Positions 1-12,241 are shown, numbered from the stretch's first letter. The stretch is DNA of 64,000 nucleotides from Choristoneura fumiferana (GCF_025370935.1 NC_133494.1:5987840-6051839); one strand, 5' to 3'. Notes: a model not told the origin generated them from the letters alone. Translations and numbers: made by a program.

Positions 1-1713
1 CACACGTCATCGTGAATGACTGCCTATAAACAGGTATTTATTACGCTAGCTCAGCGACCCGCAGTGGTTCTTAGCCTCCGATAGGTAGGTTAACCGATAT
101 GTAAACCGCTGTAAGCCCGACCTGAAGTAGAAAGAACCTTTTCTCAATAAGCGTGTCAAAGTGGCTTCATTAATGAAAACAAGGATGGCTTACTAAGACA
201 AGGTAGTACTGCAGGTCGTGTTCGGTGTAGGTATGGCGGTTTAGCTGTGGTTTCCGAAATTCGTCCGTATCCTATGGAATAGTGTGCCAGTCGGCTACAT
301 ATACCTAATGCCATCCACGAAAATGCATGATTTTGTACCTAGCAAACTTGCTTCATTCATTTCATTATCTAAACACGTAAGACTGGATTAATAAAACTTA
401 TGTAAAATTTCAACAACATTGTCCTCTAAGTACCCATTAATCAAAGTTTCATTGTTATCTTTAAGTCTATCATGTCTCATTGTTTGTTTTTTGCATACTT
501 ATTTTGGCATGTTTATGTGTCTGACATTGATGATTATTTAAATATGCATTCACGAATATTTATCGATATATTTGGCATGTTTTTTCTTTTAAAAATGTTT
601 ACTGCTTATTTAAACACGTGATTATGTATAGGAAATCCATAACTAACTGACATTTCGACCCATTATGGAAACTAAGATACTTGTAAGTATACTTACATCG
701 CACAGCGTTGTAGCGTCATAGTAAATTACTCACAAGTGACATGTCAAGCGAACAATTTCCGTTTCAAAACACAAACACAATGAATTTGTATGTAAAATCT
801 CATTAAAAAGCTATTCTTCAAATGGGCTTGGAGTTTGATGGAATTACTCGTATTTGATAAACAAATCGATCTGACGCACACTTTAGGAAAATACGGATCA
901 AACGTAATAAATTACATAACTAAAAGCTCATTTTCAGTAAACAGATTCACTGAACTAAATAATAAACTCGTTATTTGTCTACAACTTCAAAGATAAATGT
1001 AGTATCTTCATAAAACTCTTCAACGTCGATGGATATTAAGAGGTAATTTAAAGTTTAATCTACAATTATGCGAAGTTAAAGTCAATCAAGAACATCTCAA
1101 ATATCTTCGATTTGTTTAATGTTTGAATAACAAAGTTTGACAACAATAATGACCCGTAAAACTCAAGATTGTTTAGTAGACGGATCTAAACAGTGTGAAA
1201 TATACGATTTTCTCATCTTTATCTTCCGGATGGACCAATAAATCTGAAATCACCTACATAAATTCAATCTGATGCTGCTATTTTTTCAACTTTATTGCCT
1301 TCTTTTTGTTTTCTCTGGATAAACCAGTTAGATATTAAGCAGTAAAATACATTTATATTTTAACGTAAGTACACAAACATGATATTTAAGCCAATGCCGT
1401 CAAAAAAGGGGTGATTCACGCCATGTCATGCAAAAGTAAACTGCTTAAGTGAAAATTGACGTATTGAGCCAATATTTTGCTTACACAAACGAATCCGAAA
1501 TCGTCTTGCCGGTAGCTACGAGTTACGAGTATGACATTAAAACGTTTTGCTACATACATAATGTAATTGTTAATTTACAAGGTGTTTTGTAATTGACTGG
1601 ACTGTTTTACAGGTTTTTATAAATGTTTTCATCACAGTTGCTCGTAAACAGTGTCGTAACATGCAGGCTACCTTGGTTGCAACCCCCCAAATAAAATCCT
1701 CGAGCTTAATGTG
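1..1713. other. Non-coding stretch, no gene seen
   Basis: AT-rich DNA with stops in all frames. I see no convincing exon, RNA gene or complete transposon. It could be intronic or intergenic. Confidence 0.5.
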
Positions 1714-1815
1714 CTTGTCATGAAACCCGTGGTCGGTAAATGAGTCATTGCGCGTACTAATTTTGTTGTCATGAAGCCCAAGGACGGTCAATGAGTCAGT
1801 GCCCGTACTGATGGT
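1714..1815. repeat. Two tandem 51-bp units
   Basis: The motif GTCATGAA recurs at 1717 and 1768, and the two 51-bp units stay aligned through a shared GAGTCA and CGTACT. The units are diverged, so this is an old duplication. The second unit runs into the candidate exon at 1799. The period is a multiple of three, but in the frame of that exon the repeat contains a stop. Confidence 0.55.
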
Positions 1816-1912
1816 ACTGCGCGCGCTGCAGCAGGACCACATGCACACGCGGCTCAGGCACATGCTGAGGGAGGGGGAGGGGGAGGGCGGCGCTGCCAAG
1901 AGCGCAGCCTAA
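1799..1912 (+). CDS. Candidate terminal coding exon of an unrecognised gene
   Basis: A 37-codon frame ending in TAA at 1910-1912 stands out from its AT-rich surroundings by high GC and CpG content and G/C third positions. The peptide opens VPVLMVLRALQQDHMHTRLR and ends in a Gly/Glu-rich stretch (GEGEGG) and KSAA. The frame closes upstream at a TGA (1772-1774), so it would have to be spliced in. AGs at 1795 and 1798 are possible acceptors, but no good polypyrimidine tract precedes them. I do not recognise the protein. The antisense frame over the same interval looks like its shadow. It could also be a GC-rich relic with no coding role. Confidence 0.3.
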   Translation: MPVLMVLRALQQDHMHTRLRHMLREGEGEGGAAKSAA

Positions 1913-2770
1913 GGTATCGACAATATTTGGAAGAATTATATTTTTTCTTTTACAAATATAAAATTTTACTTGCAAATGTGATGAAAAACATTGTATGTCG
2001 CACGGGCGGTACTAGAATTACGAAGATCGACTCATTAAAGCCCTCAGTTTTCGACTTCGGGCTTCTAATAGACTCTCGTTCGTAATTCCTTATTTACCGT
2101 CCTTAAGACACAATGTACTATTTCATTTTTATCGATGTTTTTAAAAGTGTACCTTTTTACCTTGTATGTATAATAATGGTGAAATAGGTCCTTAGTTAGA
2201 CAACAATATGTAACCTTCTGATTCAAAGGTCAGTAATAGCTCTTCATAAATAATGTTTTCACTTTGTGTCGTTTTTTTCTCTGTTTTTCGGCTTTTTGGT
2301 CAGTCTCGTATAAAACCCATGTTGCCAAAAGGTTTCCGATAGACTCCTGAATAATAATTAAATTCCGAAAGATTTATTTCGTGGCAAACATTCCCTCGTG
2401 GATACGTGGTCTAAGGGTCGGATAAAATGCCTTTGGACGGCGACGGTTTGGCCCACGGTTCCATTTATCTTGGATTATTCTTTTTTATATTTTTACAAAG
2501 TGTTATTCTTTAACCGACATTGAAAAGGTATGCACATAAGTTCTCGATTCGAATCTCGAATTAAAGTTTTCTTACTTAAGAAATCAGTCATTAATTTATG
2601 GACTGATTTAGAAAAACTTTCTTTAGCCATCTTCAAATAAATAAATAAACTTTTTATTTTGGAAAAAGTGCTATCAATGTACTTTGTTTATAATTAAAAT
2701 AGTTAGCTCGACTTAGTTGATCATTACACGCCTACCTATTGCTGTACGTTCAATTTGTCAAATATTATAA
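1913..2770. other. Non-coding stretch
   Basis: No gene seen. Positions 2041-2111 match, as reverse complement, 63891-63960 at the other end of the window, so they belong to a dispersed repeat of unknown class. Confidence 0.45.
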
Positions 2771-3355
2771 CCGGCCAAGAGCGTGTCGGACACGCCCAAA
2801 ATAGGGTTCCGTAGCCATTAAGAAAAATTAAGTAAAGGATTTCATATTTTATACGGAGTCTTCCAAGTATAGGTATTTTTTATACCTTGGGCTGCTATTT
2901 ACTCTTAAACTACTAATAATTCACAATCAAACTTAGCCGTTGTAGTTTTCCTTGAAAGTTTGATATACTTACTACCATCCTGAATTTTTGGAGGGAACGC
3001 TCGATTTTCATAAAAAATTGCACTTTAAAGTTGAATATTTCGCAAAAAAATCACTAAATCAAAAAATAGTCTTAGCAAACCCGTAATGGTTTTAAAATAC
3101 CTATCCAACGATACCCCACACTATAGGGTTGGATGAGAAAAAAAAATCACCCCCACTTTACGTACCCTAAAATATATATTTTTTTAATTTTCTATTATAC
3201 TATTTTGTCGGCATAGTATACTCATATATCCGTGCAAAATTACAGCTTTCTAGCATTGATAGTCCCTGAGCAAAACCGCGGACGGACGGACAGACAGACA
3301 GACATGGCGAAACTATAAGGTTCCGTTTTTACCATTTTGACTCCGGAATCCTAAG
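2771..3355 (+). mobile_element. GGTTCCG-bounded dispersed repeat, copy 1 (near full length)
   Basis: It begins CCGGCCAAGAGCGTGTCGGA, followed by GGGTTCCGTAGCC. It ends with a run of GACAGACA units, AAACTATAAGGTTCCG and a closing CCGGAATCCTAA. The last segment folds because GGTTCCG is answered by CGGAA(C/T)CC. There are no long open frames. Many copies in both orientations occur in this window, so it is a non-autonomous element; I cannot assign a superfamily. Confidence 0.8.
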
Positions 3356-4374
3356 AATGACAGAATGAAATGGAATGGAACAAAAACTGATTGATATTGC
3401 ACAAGACAAATAGGTATAGTTTAGGCAATATGAACTGGTAACGTTAAGTAGGTATGTACTTAGTGAAGCTTACAGACGGTCAATTTATATTTTCCGGACT
3501 TTACCTCATAGACATTACATTTGCCGCTGCCAGTCAAAACTGTCTTTTTCAAAATGCAAGTAAATCTTTTAGTGGTAAGTAGGTACATTAGATAGGTATT
3601 GTTTTGATAAGGAAAATGCTTTTATAGTTAATTAGATGTTGGAGATTCAACCAGCTCCGGATTCGATTAAGAATGGTTTGATTTTATGAATTACGGTTAT
3701 GGTAAATAGAGTTTGAATGTTCAATTCAGTAAGATTGGTGGACAATGACAATCACACTCATTTATTTTTATATGGAAGATGTGTATACTTAAATCGGTGA
3801 AAATACTGGACATTTATGTAGGGCCAAAGCATCGAAGGAGTTTTAAGACGAAATCGTTATATCCAAAAGTACCATACCAAGTCAAAGACAAGTGAAAGGC
3901 AAAATATCTGTATTCAATTTAGGCTATGACAAGCACTTATGAATGTCAAAAAATACCAAAACGGAAAAACCTCTGTTGAGAAGAATCCGGCAAGAAACTC
4001 AACGAGGTATTATATTAGGTACAGCTATATTTTTGAACAATTATGTTTCTTCAGAGTATAATAATATGTTTCTTCACTCCATTATACTGTTACTCGTTTC
4101 ACTTTGAGTGCGTGTTACAGTTTACACTCGCTATTTGATATACTATAGGTGAAGGCGGCATACGTAAATCAAATGGAGCTAACACAATGCCCGTCAGACG
4201 AAGAAAACATTTACAGCCTCTAAAATAGGTTTATTGCAAAAATCACGTAAAGTTCTACTGTGTGAGAGATTCGTCGGGAGATTAATCGCCATACTTTTTA
4301 CATACATTTCAAGGTCATTTACATATTTAAGGCGAAATTAAATTTAAATTTGTCCGTTTGCGGATTGGCAAGCT
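3356..4374. other. Non-coding stretch
   Basis: No coding exon, RNA gene or recognisable element seen. Confidence 0.45.
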
Positions 4375-4530
4375 AAGTCTAGATATCCATCAACAAGATA
4401 GACGGATGACTTGGTTAAAGCTGCAGGTTCACGGTGGATGCAGGCCGCTTCAAACCAAAGCAACTTAAGGTCTATGGGAGAGGTTTATGTCCAACAGTGG
4501 ACTTCCTACGGCTATGATGATGATTATAAT
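4375..4530 (+). mobile_element. 3' fragment of a non-LTR retrotransposon
   Basis: The sequence reads as the degenerate C-terminus of a reverse transcriptase (DRRMTWLK...VHGG pattern). It continues into CTATGGGAGAGG, TCCAACAGTGGAC and a GATGATGATT tail. Related fragments lie at 23535-23745 (+) and 61642-61825 (-). It is strongly 5'-truncated. Confidence 0.7.
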
Positions 4531-4990
4531 GATGTTGGTTATGGGTTTGAACGTATGCAATCGCGCTAAGACACACAGGGCAGAGTAAAAAATGGAGATT
4601 GAAAAAAAACTACCATCTGATTTAAAGCAGGCAGTGTATTCAATTCTACTCTCGATTCTGAACAAACGACTTTCAGATTTTCAGTTAATATTTCATTAGG
4701 TAACACCCGTAGATGCTATAGTTAGGAAATAAGTTACATTGTTTATTTTAATATGAAACGCGTTTTACCTAACCTTGCATTATTTTTAATTATATTTATA
4801 TCTGCAGAAATAAAACGTTTAATGTTGAAGCAATGGTTATTGATAATATCAATATCGAACGCGAAGAGTGATTGGTTAAAAATAGTGGAATCAATCACAT
4901 TTGGCGCGAGATCAGAATTGATTTATTCATAAAACTAAGTCTTGAGATAATTTCATTTGCGCGAGGTGTAAATTGGTAACCAGCAGTCGG

Positions 4991-5090
4991 CTAGTACGAA
5001 ATTCGAAAGTTGAAGTTCGTGTCGTTCCGTCTCTCTGACGCTTATACTATTTAATACGAGAGTGAGAGGGACGGTACAATACGAAATTCT
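4991..5090. repeat. Short hairpin MITE (CTAGTACGAAATTCG family), copy 1
   Basis: The left arm CTAGTACGAAATTCG and the central TTTAATACGAGAGTGAGAGG match the same family at 14393-14502, 25269-25389 and 56578-56685. The right arm is degenerate here. Confidence 0.6.
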
Positions 5091-6496
5091 ATTTTAAAAT
5101 TTCGGAGGAGACTCTCTGTAACTGACCTACACATAATCTGTACGAAAGATATTATTATCATAAGGCGTTGATCGGTATAAGAAATTTCATATACCTACAG
5201 TCAATACGTGACGCTTAGTTGGATCCATAACTTCTGGATTCAATGTGCTTTATGCATTTATATATATGCTCAGGATGCATAAACAATCACGTGCTAAGTG
5301 GAAACGTTTACCTCGCTTGATTGGATCGCAATGTAATGGCATTGTATGCTTCTGTCACCTAATTAATCATTCCTTTGGGAGTAAATATTTGTTTGTTTAA
5401 TAATGTAACTATACTGTACTACGAGTATTGGTAACGAGCAATACTTTACACAGATTACATTGAGATAGTTAAAAATCTTTGGTAATTAGAAATGCTTAAC
5501 AAACGTTCGCAAACTTCGATGGTTTAAAATTATTCCGTGTACAGTCACCTGCATTAATCTCTGCCACAGCAGAGAAAAACTATCTGACACGTCCTACTGG
5601 CCCTAGGTAAATAAAGTCGTATCAGATATTTATGCACAATTTGTTGTGCGTACATTACCTACAAGTAAAAAAAAAACTAGTTTTAAAAAGTAGTCACGCC
5701 TTTGACGAGGGACGCTTCAAACGTTTGAAAATTCTGAAAAGCATTTGAAGATGTGTTCAGTCGCACACCTAACTACAAACTAAAACATTCCGGATTAAGA
5801 CTAAGACACCTTATGGAAGCAAATAAATTAGGACTCCGTATGTGCCTGATGTCCGACCAATAAATCACCGTGACTCAATTAATTGTATTAATGCTCTATG
5901 CTAAAACAACAGCCTGTCAATTACCAAGTAATTGGGCAAGGTTCCAATAATTCCGTCAATAACAATGCCAATATATCCGCAAGATCCCCCTTTTCATTAA
6001 GTCCCTTTCGTCTTAAGGATGGTTAAGTGACGTTCGGGAATGCCGGGGTGAGACAATGAAGAAGATAAATTACATCAAAGGTTACGGTATGGAATATTTT
6101 CAGGTTCCATTACCCAATGTTTAAAGTTTCAAGGCCTTTTTGTAGGAATGGACGTTTATAGTGTAAAATCTTTGAAATAGTGAATTTTCAAGATGATATT
6201 ATTTTAATGCAAAGTAGTGTAGTGCGTAGTTTTTACTTGACATTAACTTTTACCTATTTGCCGCTACCACGCGATAATATAATAAATATGGTATGTGGTA
6301 ATATAATAAATTCTAAATAACAAATAGCTAATTATTTAGATAAATAGATAAACTCTGATGCTGAGTGTGGCTGAGTGAACAATTTAATAACTCAAAATCT
6401 GGTTGGACACTTTACTCGTACTTTGGTTTGATTTACATCCAAATTTGCGCATTGACTAATTAATATAAACGAAAAAAGTCGTAGTAAAAAAAAAAA
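5091..6496. other. Non-coding stretch
   Basis: No gene seen. A short segment near 5540-5640 beginning ACAGTCACCTGCATTAATCT looks like a fragment of another dispersed repeat. Confidence 0.45.
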
Positions 6497-7006
6497 CAGC
6501 CAAGAGCGTGTCGGACACGCCCGAAAAAGGGTTCCGTAGCCATTACGAAAAAAATATAATTTTTCTAACGATTTCGTATTTTGTACGGAATATTCCAAGT
6601 TTAGGTATATTTTATACCTTAGGCTGCTATTTACTCTTAAACTACTAATAATTCTCAAGAAAACTTAACCGTCATAGTTTTCCTTGTAAGTTTGATATAC
6701 TTACTACCATCCTGAATTTTTTCAAAATTTTCCACTCACCGGCTTAGATTTTAGAGGGGGGGGGGTCGCTCGACTAATGAAAATTAGCACTTTAAAGTTG
6801 AATATTTTGCAAACAAATCACTGAATCGAAAAATCGTTTTAGCAGCCTCCTAATGGTTTTAAAAGACCTATCCAACGATATCCCACACTACAAGGTTGGA
6901 TGAGAAAAAAAATCACCCCCACTTTATGTCTATGGGAGGCCAAAAAAAAGACATTGCGAAACTATAAGGGTTCCGTTTTTGCCATTTTAGCTACGGAACC
7001 CTAAAA
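6497..7006 (+). mobile_element. GGTTCCG-bounded dispersed repeat, copy 2
   Basis: It begins CAGCCAAGAGCGTGTCGGAC and ends in TACGGAACCCTAAAAA. It is internally shortened relative to copy 1, lacking most of the GACA-rich segment. A G-run lies near 6757-6766. Confidence 0.8.
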
Positions 7007-7889
7007 ATGTAGTATTGATGATATTTATTTTTCACACGCTAAACATTGGGAAAAGGTTGACCCAGAACGCAGCCAATTTTTCATTCAAATATTAATAGAA
7101 TCGTACGAGATATATATCCACGATCAACCAATAAGTAATACATCTGAGAACCGCAAAATATGAAAATAAGTCAAACGCAAATATTGATTTTCTTATTGAT
7201 ACATTCCAGTAAGTAAATTATATCAAGTTCAATCGCCGTGTTGCCGATGAAAATGTAAATGGAAATACTCGTATTATCTGGCTGCAGGATTTTGCCTTAC
7301 ATTTATATTTAAGCAACCTATATCCCAAGGTAAATATTTGGGCCAAGATGCCTTAGCGTTAATAATCTTTTGGGGCGAATATCGCCTTTCTGCGTCGACA
7401 CTCATATTTCCTTTTTTTTCTGAAAGGGCTTATCATGATAAAATGACTCTCGGGAAGATTTTTCTCCACTATGGCTCGTAAGTAAGGTATTGTATTAACC
7501 TTTTAGCAGCATTCAGGCGCCGATGGAAAGAAGTACTTATGAATTGAAATGAAAAAAAATATTCGGGACACACAAATAGAAATAATTGATACAGCAAAAA
7601 AAAACATAATAATAATAAAGTGAAACAAAATAAAATGAGAATACAAAATACAAAAAATAAATAAAAATACTTATGATGTTTTTTTTCAATGAGTACGATA
7701 AGTATAGGTGAAAGCCTAAGTAAAATGACCTGTTGTACATGTAGTAGTGCACAGAATTGATATGGGAACTAAGTAATTTTTAGAATATGAAACGTCGGCT
7801 TATCTATACGGACTCGTTACGGACATACAACAAGTCTGTATAATATACACTTATATAAGATTTTTTACGAAAAATTATGACTAGTTAAG
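7007..7889. other. Non-coding stretch
   Basis: AT-rich, no gene seen. Minus-strand frames of up to 71 codons here are low-complexity Tyr/Phe translations of A-rich DNA. Confidence 0.45.
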
Positions 7890-8023
7890 ATTTTTTTTTT
7901 GGAATCTTTTTGTATTTTTTATTTCAATTCCAAATTTTTACTTTTACGGTCATCCCGTAAAACCTAAATTGAAAATACAAAATGAAATATAGATGCACAG
8001 AAAATTCCAGAAAAATAAGACCA
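7890..8023 (-). mobile_element. Inverted arm of a tRNA-headed foldback SINE
   Basis: This is the reverse complement of the tail that follows the tRNA-like head at 8230. It stops just at the head boundary (AAGACC matches the head end GGTCTT). With 8230-8358 it forms a foldback around a 206-bp spacer. Confidence 0.65.
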
Positions 8024-8229
8024 GAAATCTTAATTTGATTTGATTTTTTGATTGCTTAGTAACGACATCTCTTGTCCGGGTGAGCGGTTAGTTCCAATGG
8101 AGTGCCGAAAAAGTTTCTCGATGAGGTCTACGGTATAGATGTCGCTAGCGTCACTGCTTAAGTGGCTAAATAAGAAACAAACAAGCTGAGATATGAGGTG
8201 CATAGGGGAAAATTCGTGTCTGTACCGTT

Positions 8230-8358
8230 GACCATCAGTGGTGTAGCGGTATAGCACGCGGTACGGAACACCGAGGACCTGGGTTCGATTCCCAGTGCTG
8301 GTCTTATTTTTCTGGTTTTTCTGTGCATCTATATTTCAGTTTGTATTTTCAATTATGA
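8230..8358 (+). mobile_element. tRNA-derived SINE, head plus tail
   Basis: The 74-nt head (8230-8303) has tRNA proportions. It starts GACCATC and ends GCTGGTC, giving an acceptor-like pairing with one mismatch. It has an A-box-like GTGTAGCGGTATAG and a B box GGTTCGATTCC. A tail ending TTTGTATTTTCAATT follows. The same head recurs in antisense at 10722-10794 and in diverged form at 22990-23069, so it is repetitive and not a lone tRNA gene. Confidence 0.75.
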
Positions 8359-9773
8359 CTTGTATTTATGTTTACTACAATTTCAGTAGGAATTTATCAG
8401 GGAATTAACAGAATGCACTGCACATGTATGAATATTTTATCTATGACATTATAAGACCCTAACAGAAAATACCTATGAAGTTTTCCTTTGTATAAAATCT
8501 AAAGCATAATGAGTCATAGCTATTTTAGATAAATATTATTTTTGTAGTCGTCTCCAAGATAGTATACTTTCTAGAAATAACTCCTGTTTATTTATCCCAC
8601 TTATTTATCAACTGACTTCAAAAAAGGAGGCGGTTGACAATTAGTCTGTATGTTTTTTTTTATGTGTTTGTTACGCGATAATTCCGCCGCGCTACAAATT
8701 TTAAAAGTACACCTTTAGCGATTTTGGCATTTTTAACACCAAGTCAAGTATTTACATTCAGAAAGTATCATTATGTATCAGGAGTGATTAAAGCCCATAT
8801 ATAGTATGTAGGTGAGGTAGACGACTATAGTTCCACTGGTTCCACTCCTGCTGGCTCGTGCTGAGGCACCGACTTCAAACTATGGTTTATGTCTATCCGA
8901 TTTATAAGAAGTGTAAACAAATTGATTTCATCAAAATCCTTGTATAAATAGGTACTTACTGGATCGAATCAATAACACATTTATCTATAATTCGTGTCTT
9001 TTAACTAGACGTCTAATCACTTTTTTCACCAAAATTCACTCGATTTCAATATTTAATTTTCATTTGAAAAATCTTCCTCAAAATCTGACGTTATTTCTTG
9101 AATGAAACATGATGGGTATAATCTATAGTAGCATAGACTAGCGTAGAGATGGTGGAAAATTTGATTATTCTTATGCAAATTATAATTTCTAGTATAGCAT
9201 TTGCACACCGATTAACAAACAAACGTAGTAAGGATAGATGGGCACTAACTTATCTTTGTAACTAACTATGTAAATAACGGTGCAAAAGCGCGAATAGCTG
9301 CTAAATGCTTATGAAACAGTTCTTTTTTAAATTTCATTTGTTATAATAAGAGACTTTGCTTAGCTTAATCGGTTAGGCGTAAACCATAAATAGCTTTTCA
9401 CGGCCGTTTTCCCATTATTACACAGTAAGTGTTATAAATTCGGCTGCTTACAGACATCACACTTACAAGCAAAGGCTTTTAGAGCTTTCAATTCGTTTAG
9501 CGTTAAAGAAAAGTTATTTGTAATACCGACATAACTCTAAAGTATATTATTATGTATGTATTTATGAAAATATGTAGGTAGTCTGATAAAATCATAACGA
9601 ATACCTTGCATGTTTACTATCTAGACGGCAGGCAAGAATTTATTTAAAAGAAAAACTGAAACGGCCATATTTGAGGGAGGATTTGATATCTGGTTACAAG
9701 CTGTGTTCACAAGTCCGTTCACATGGAAATCGGATAATCACTATCAATTCCGCAAGTTAGAAAGCCTAAAGTC
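8359..9773. other. Non-coding stretch with two repeat fragments
   Basis: No gene seen. Positions 8613-8760 start with ACTTCAAAAAAGGAGGCGGT, a dispersed repeat seen in antisense at 32723-32905. Positions 8785-8875 end with GGCTCGTGCTGAGGCACCGA, shared with the element at 19974-20091. Confidence 0.5.
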
Positions 9774-10165
9774 CAGTTTAGACTTGCAATAAGAATCTTC
9801 ATGCAAGTTGCATTCCCTTTTTTCTCGTACATAACGAACGCTGGTAAGGGCCATATTATTTCCTAAATAAATTACGCTCGCTTCGCTCGCTCGGCTCGCG
9901 TGTTTTGTGGTCGTAATTGTCGCTTCGCTCGTCGTCGTACCTAATTTTCCGGTACCTAAACTGACGGTAAAAGTGACCAATTACATTATTAAAATCTATC
10001 TTAAATAACAGATATTTGGCCCTTTCCAGTGCTGATTATGTAAGATAGTTATGTACCAGGAATAAGTGTGTGGTGTTGCATTGCGTGTAGCGAACGAATG
10101 ATGAAGTAACATCGAGCACCGCTATGTAATGCAACTTGCACGATTTTTCTTGCAGGTCTAAACTG
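9774..10165. mobile_element. MITE with ~38-bp imperfect terminal inverted repeats
   Basis: The left end CAGTTTAGACTTGCAATAAG...GCAAGTTGCATT is answered at the right by AATGCAACTTGCACG...GGTCTAAACTG. The interior holds a CpG-rich block with CGCTTCGCTCGCTCGG and no coding frame. A solo copy of the right end lies at 62366-62410. Confidence 0.7.
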
Positions 10166-10592
10166 GGCATAACGGCGAGTTTCATTTATTTTTCTATAAT
10201 AAATGTTCAGCTAACACCTGTAAGTTAAGAAAGTTGCAAGATAAACTTAACATTATTTTCGTATCAGTAAAGTCTTGAGCCTCAGTCCTATATACGCGGG
10301 AAGTCTTGAAAAGTCAAGAAGAAATCAACGATAAGTACTGAAAATCTTCCAAAGTTGTATAGGAGGAAAATGATTTTGCTTAACTTTGTTATAACGACGT
10401 CTTAAAAGTTAGCAAACTGCTACGCCATCTAAAGTTTTCCTTCATGTAGGAAACAATATAAACACGTGAAAGAACAAATATTGTACTGCATTTTCATTAT
10501 GAAACTTTCTATATCGGCACGGAATAGAAGGGCTGTAGTGGGTAAGACGCACCCCCGCAATAGAAAGACGAATAAGAAATAAGCTATTGAGA
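10166..10592. other. Non-coding stretch
   Basis: No gene or element recognised. Confidence 0.4.
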
Positions 10593-10850
10593 TTGGTTTT
10601 TTGGAATCTTTTTGTATTTTTCATTTCAATTCCAAATTTTTTACTTTTACGGTCATCCCGTAAAACCCAAATTGAAAATACAAACTGAAATATAGATGCA
10701 CAGAAAAACCAGAAAAATAATATTAGCACTGGGAATCGAACCCAGGTCTTCGGTATTCCGTACCGCGTGCTATACCGCTACACCACTGCTGGTCAACGGT
10801 ACAGACACGAATTTCCCCTATGCACATCATATCTCAGCTTGTTTTTGTTT
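10593..10850 (-). mobile_element. tRNA-headed SINE, antisense copy
   Basis: The tail (10593-10721), the antisense tRNA-like head (10722-10794, with GGAATCGAACCC as the reversed B box) and a 55-bp leader (10795-10850) match 8176-8358 in reverse. The leader is therefore part of the element. It abuts the next repeat at 10854. Confidence 0.7.
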
Positions 10851-10853
10851 CTG

Positions 10854-11182
10854 CGGGGGGGACGCTCGATTTTAATGAAAATTTGCACTTTAAAGTTGAA
10901 TATTTTGCAAACAAATCACTGAATCGAAAAATCGTTTTAGCAACCTAAAATGATTTTAAAAGACCTATCCAACGATACCCCACACTACAAGGTTAATGAG
11001 TTAAAAATAATCACCCCCACTACGTCCATGGGAGGTACACTAAAAAAAAATTATTTTTTTATTTTTATTGTACCATTTTGTCGGCATAGTTCACATACAT
11101 ACATACGTGACCTACGGACAGACAGACATGGCGAAACTATAAGGGTTCCGTTTTTGCCATTTTGGCTCCGGAACCCTAAAAA
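10854..11182 (+). mobile_element. GGTTCCG-bounded dispersed repeat, copy 3 (5'-truncated)
   Basis: It begins at the internal G-run followed by ACGCTCGATTTTAATGAAAA and runs to the terminal CCGGAACCCTAAAAA. The CCGGCCAAGAG end is missing. It lies directly against the SINE. Confidence 0.8.
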
Positions 11183-11653
11183 TGAGCAGCTGAGCCGCTA
11201 AGTTATGTCGCATTGACTATATGAATTCACATCTAAACGACGACTTTATACTTGCTTATTGGATCGGCCCCTGTGCTTTCGTAAGTTCGTGCTGCATAGA
11301 AATAAATGCAATTTGTCTTGGTGAACTGCACACTGTAATCAATTATATAGATTGAAGCATTCGTGTTTTGAATCACCCCCAGTCCAGATTACTTTGGTCA
11401 TTACGGGAATCTAAAATCGATTCAGGGTATTCGAACGTAGTTTAGGTTCGGGAATTGATTGATTACGTCTGTTACGTGAAATCATATAGTTTGATGTTCT
11501 GACAGGCGAGCGAGTCTGCGGTAGTTTACACAGCTCAAACGGATTTGTTGTAAGACATTGTTGATGAGTCGGGCGAAGTTAGTTGCTGATGCTTACGTTA
11601 TTGTTATGCTGGGAACGATGTTTAAATTAACGAGAACAAGTAAGGTAAATACA
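11183..11653. other. Non-coding stretch
   Basis: No gene seen. Confidence 0.4.
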
Positions 11654-12241
11654 TCCTATTAATAGTGAGTGAGTGAGTATGTTTGTTACTTCTTCGCGCT
11701 GAAAGGGCTGGACGGATTTGGATGAAATTTGGCAGAAAGTTAGTTTATAACCTGGATTAAAACATAGGATACTTTTTATCCCGATATTACTACGGAATAG
11801 GGATAAAATCTCTAAATAACAACCGCTGGGCTTAGAGTCATGAAATTTGATAAGTCTATAGGTAGCTGGACGTCTGGAATAACACATAGGCTACTTTTTA
11901 TCCCGATGTTCCCTCGGGATAGGTATAAAATCTCGAACTAATAACCGCTGGGCTTAGAGTCATGAAATTTGGTATGTAGATAGATAGCTGAACAGCTGGA
12001 ATAAAACATAGCTTAGGTACTTTTTATTCCGATATTCCCACGGGGTAAGGTTGAAATCTCGAAACAACAACCGATGGGCTTAAAGTCATGAAATTTGACC
12101 ACGATTGTTTTTAATGTTACGTCAATGAAAACAACGATTTAATTTTCGGGAATTCCCACGGGAAAATTTAAAAATCCCGGAATTTCAATTCAGCTACTGG
12201 ACCTAATGATTTACGTGTGCGAAGCCTCGGGTAAACACTAG
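11654..12241 (+). mobile_element. Non-autonomous Helitron-like element
   Basis: The 5' end is TCCTATTAATA and the 3' end is GGGTAAACACTAG. The element sits between a host A (11653) and T (12242), as Helitrons do. An imperfect GAAGCCTCGGG segment precedes the CTAG end. The interior has TGTTTGTTACTTCTTCGCGC and ATGAAATTTGG, shared with shorter copies at 35611-35838 and 36970-37190. No Rep/helicase frame is present. Confidence 0.75.
11771..12110. repeat. Three tandem 122-126-bp units inside the Helitron-like element
   Basis: ACTTTTTATCCCGAT (or ATTCC) recurs at 11771, 11893 and 12019. Each is followed by AACCG(C/A)TGGGCTTA(G/A)AG and TCATGAAATTTG. Related short elements elsewhere in the window carry one such unit. 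Confidence 0.75.

Noticed and set aside
1570..1899. 109-codon minus-strand frame
   Set aside because: It is the antisense of the CpG-rich candidate exon plus AT-rich DNA; no start context or domain.
8230..8303. Possible functional tRNA gene
   Set aside because: Size and B box fit, but the acceptor has a mismatch, the anticodon arm is poor and the same head recurs with a SINE tail at 10722 and 22990.
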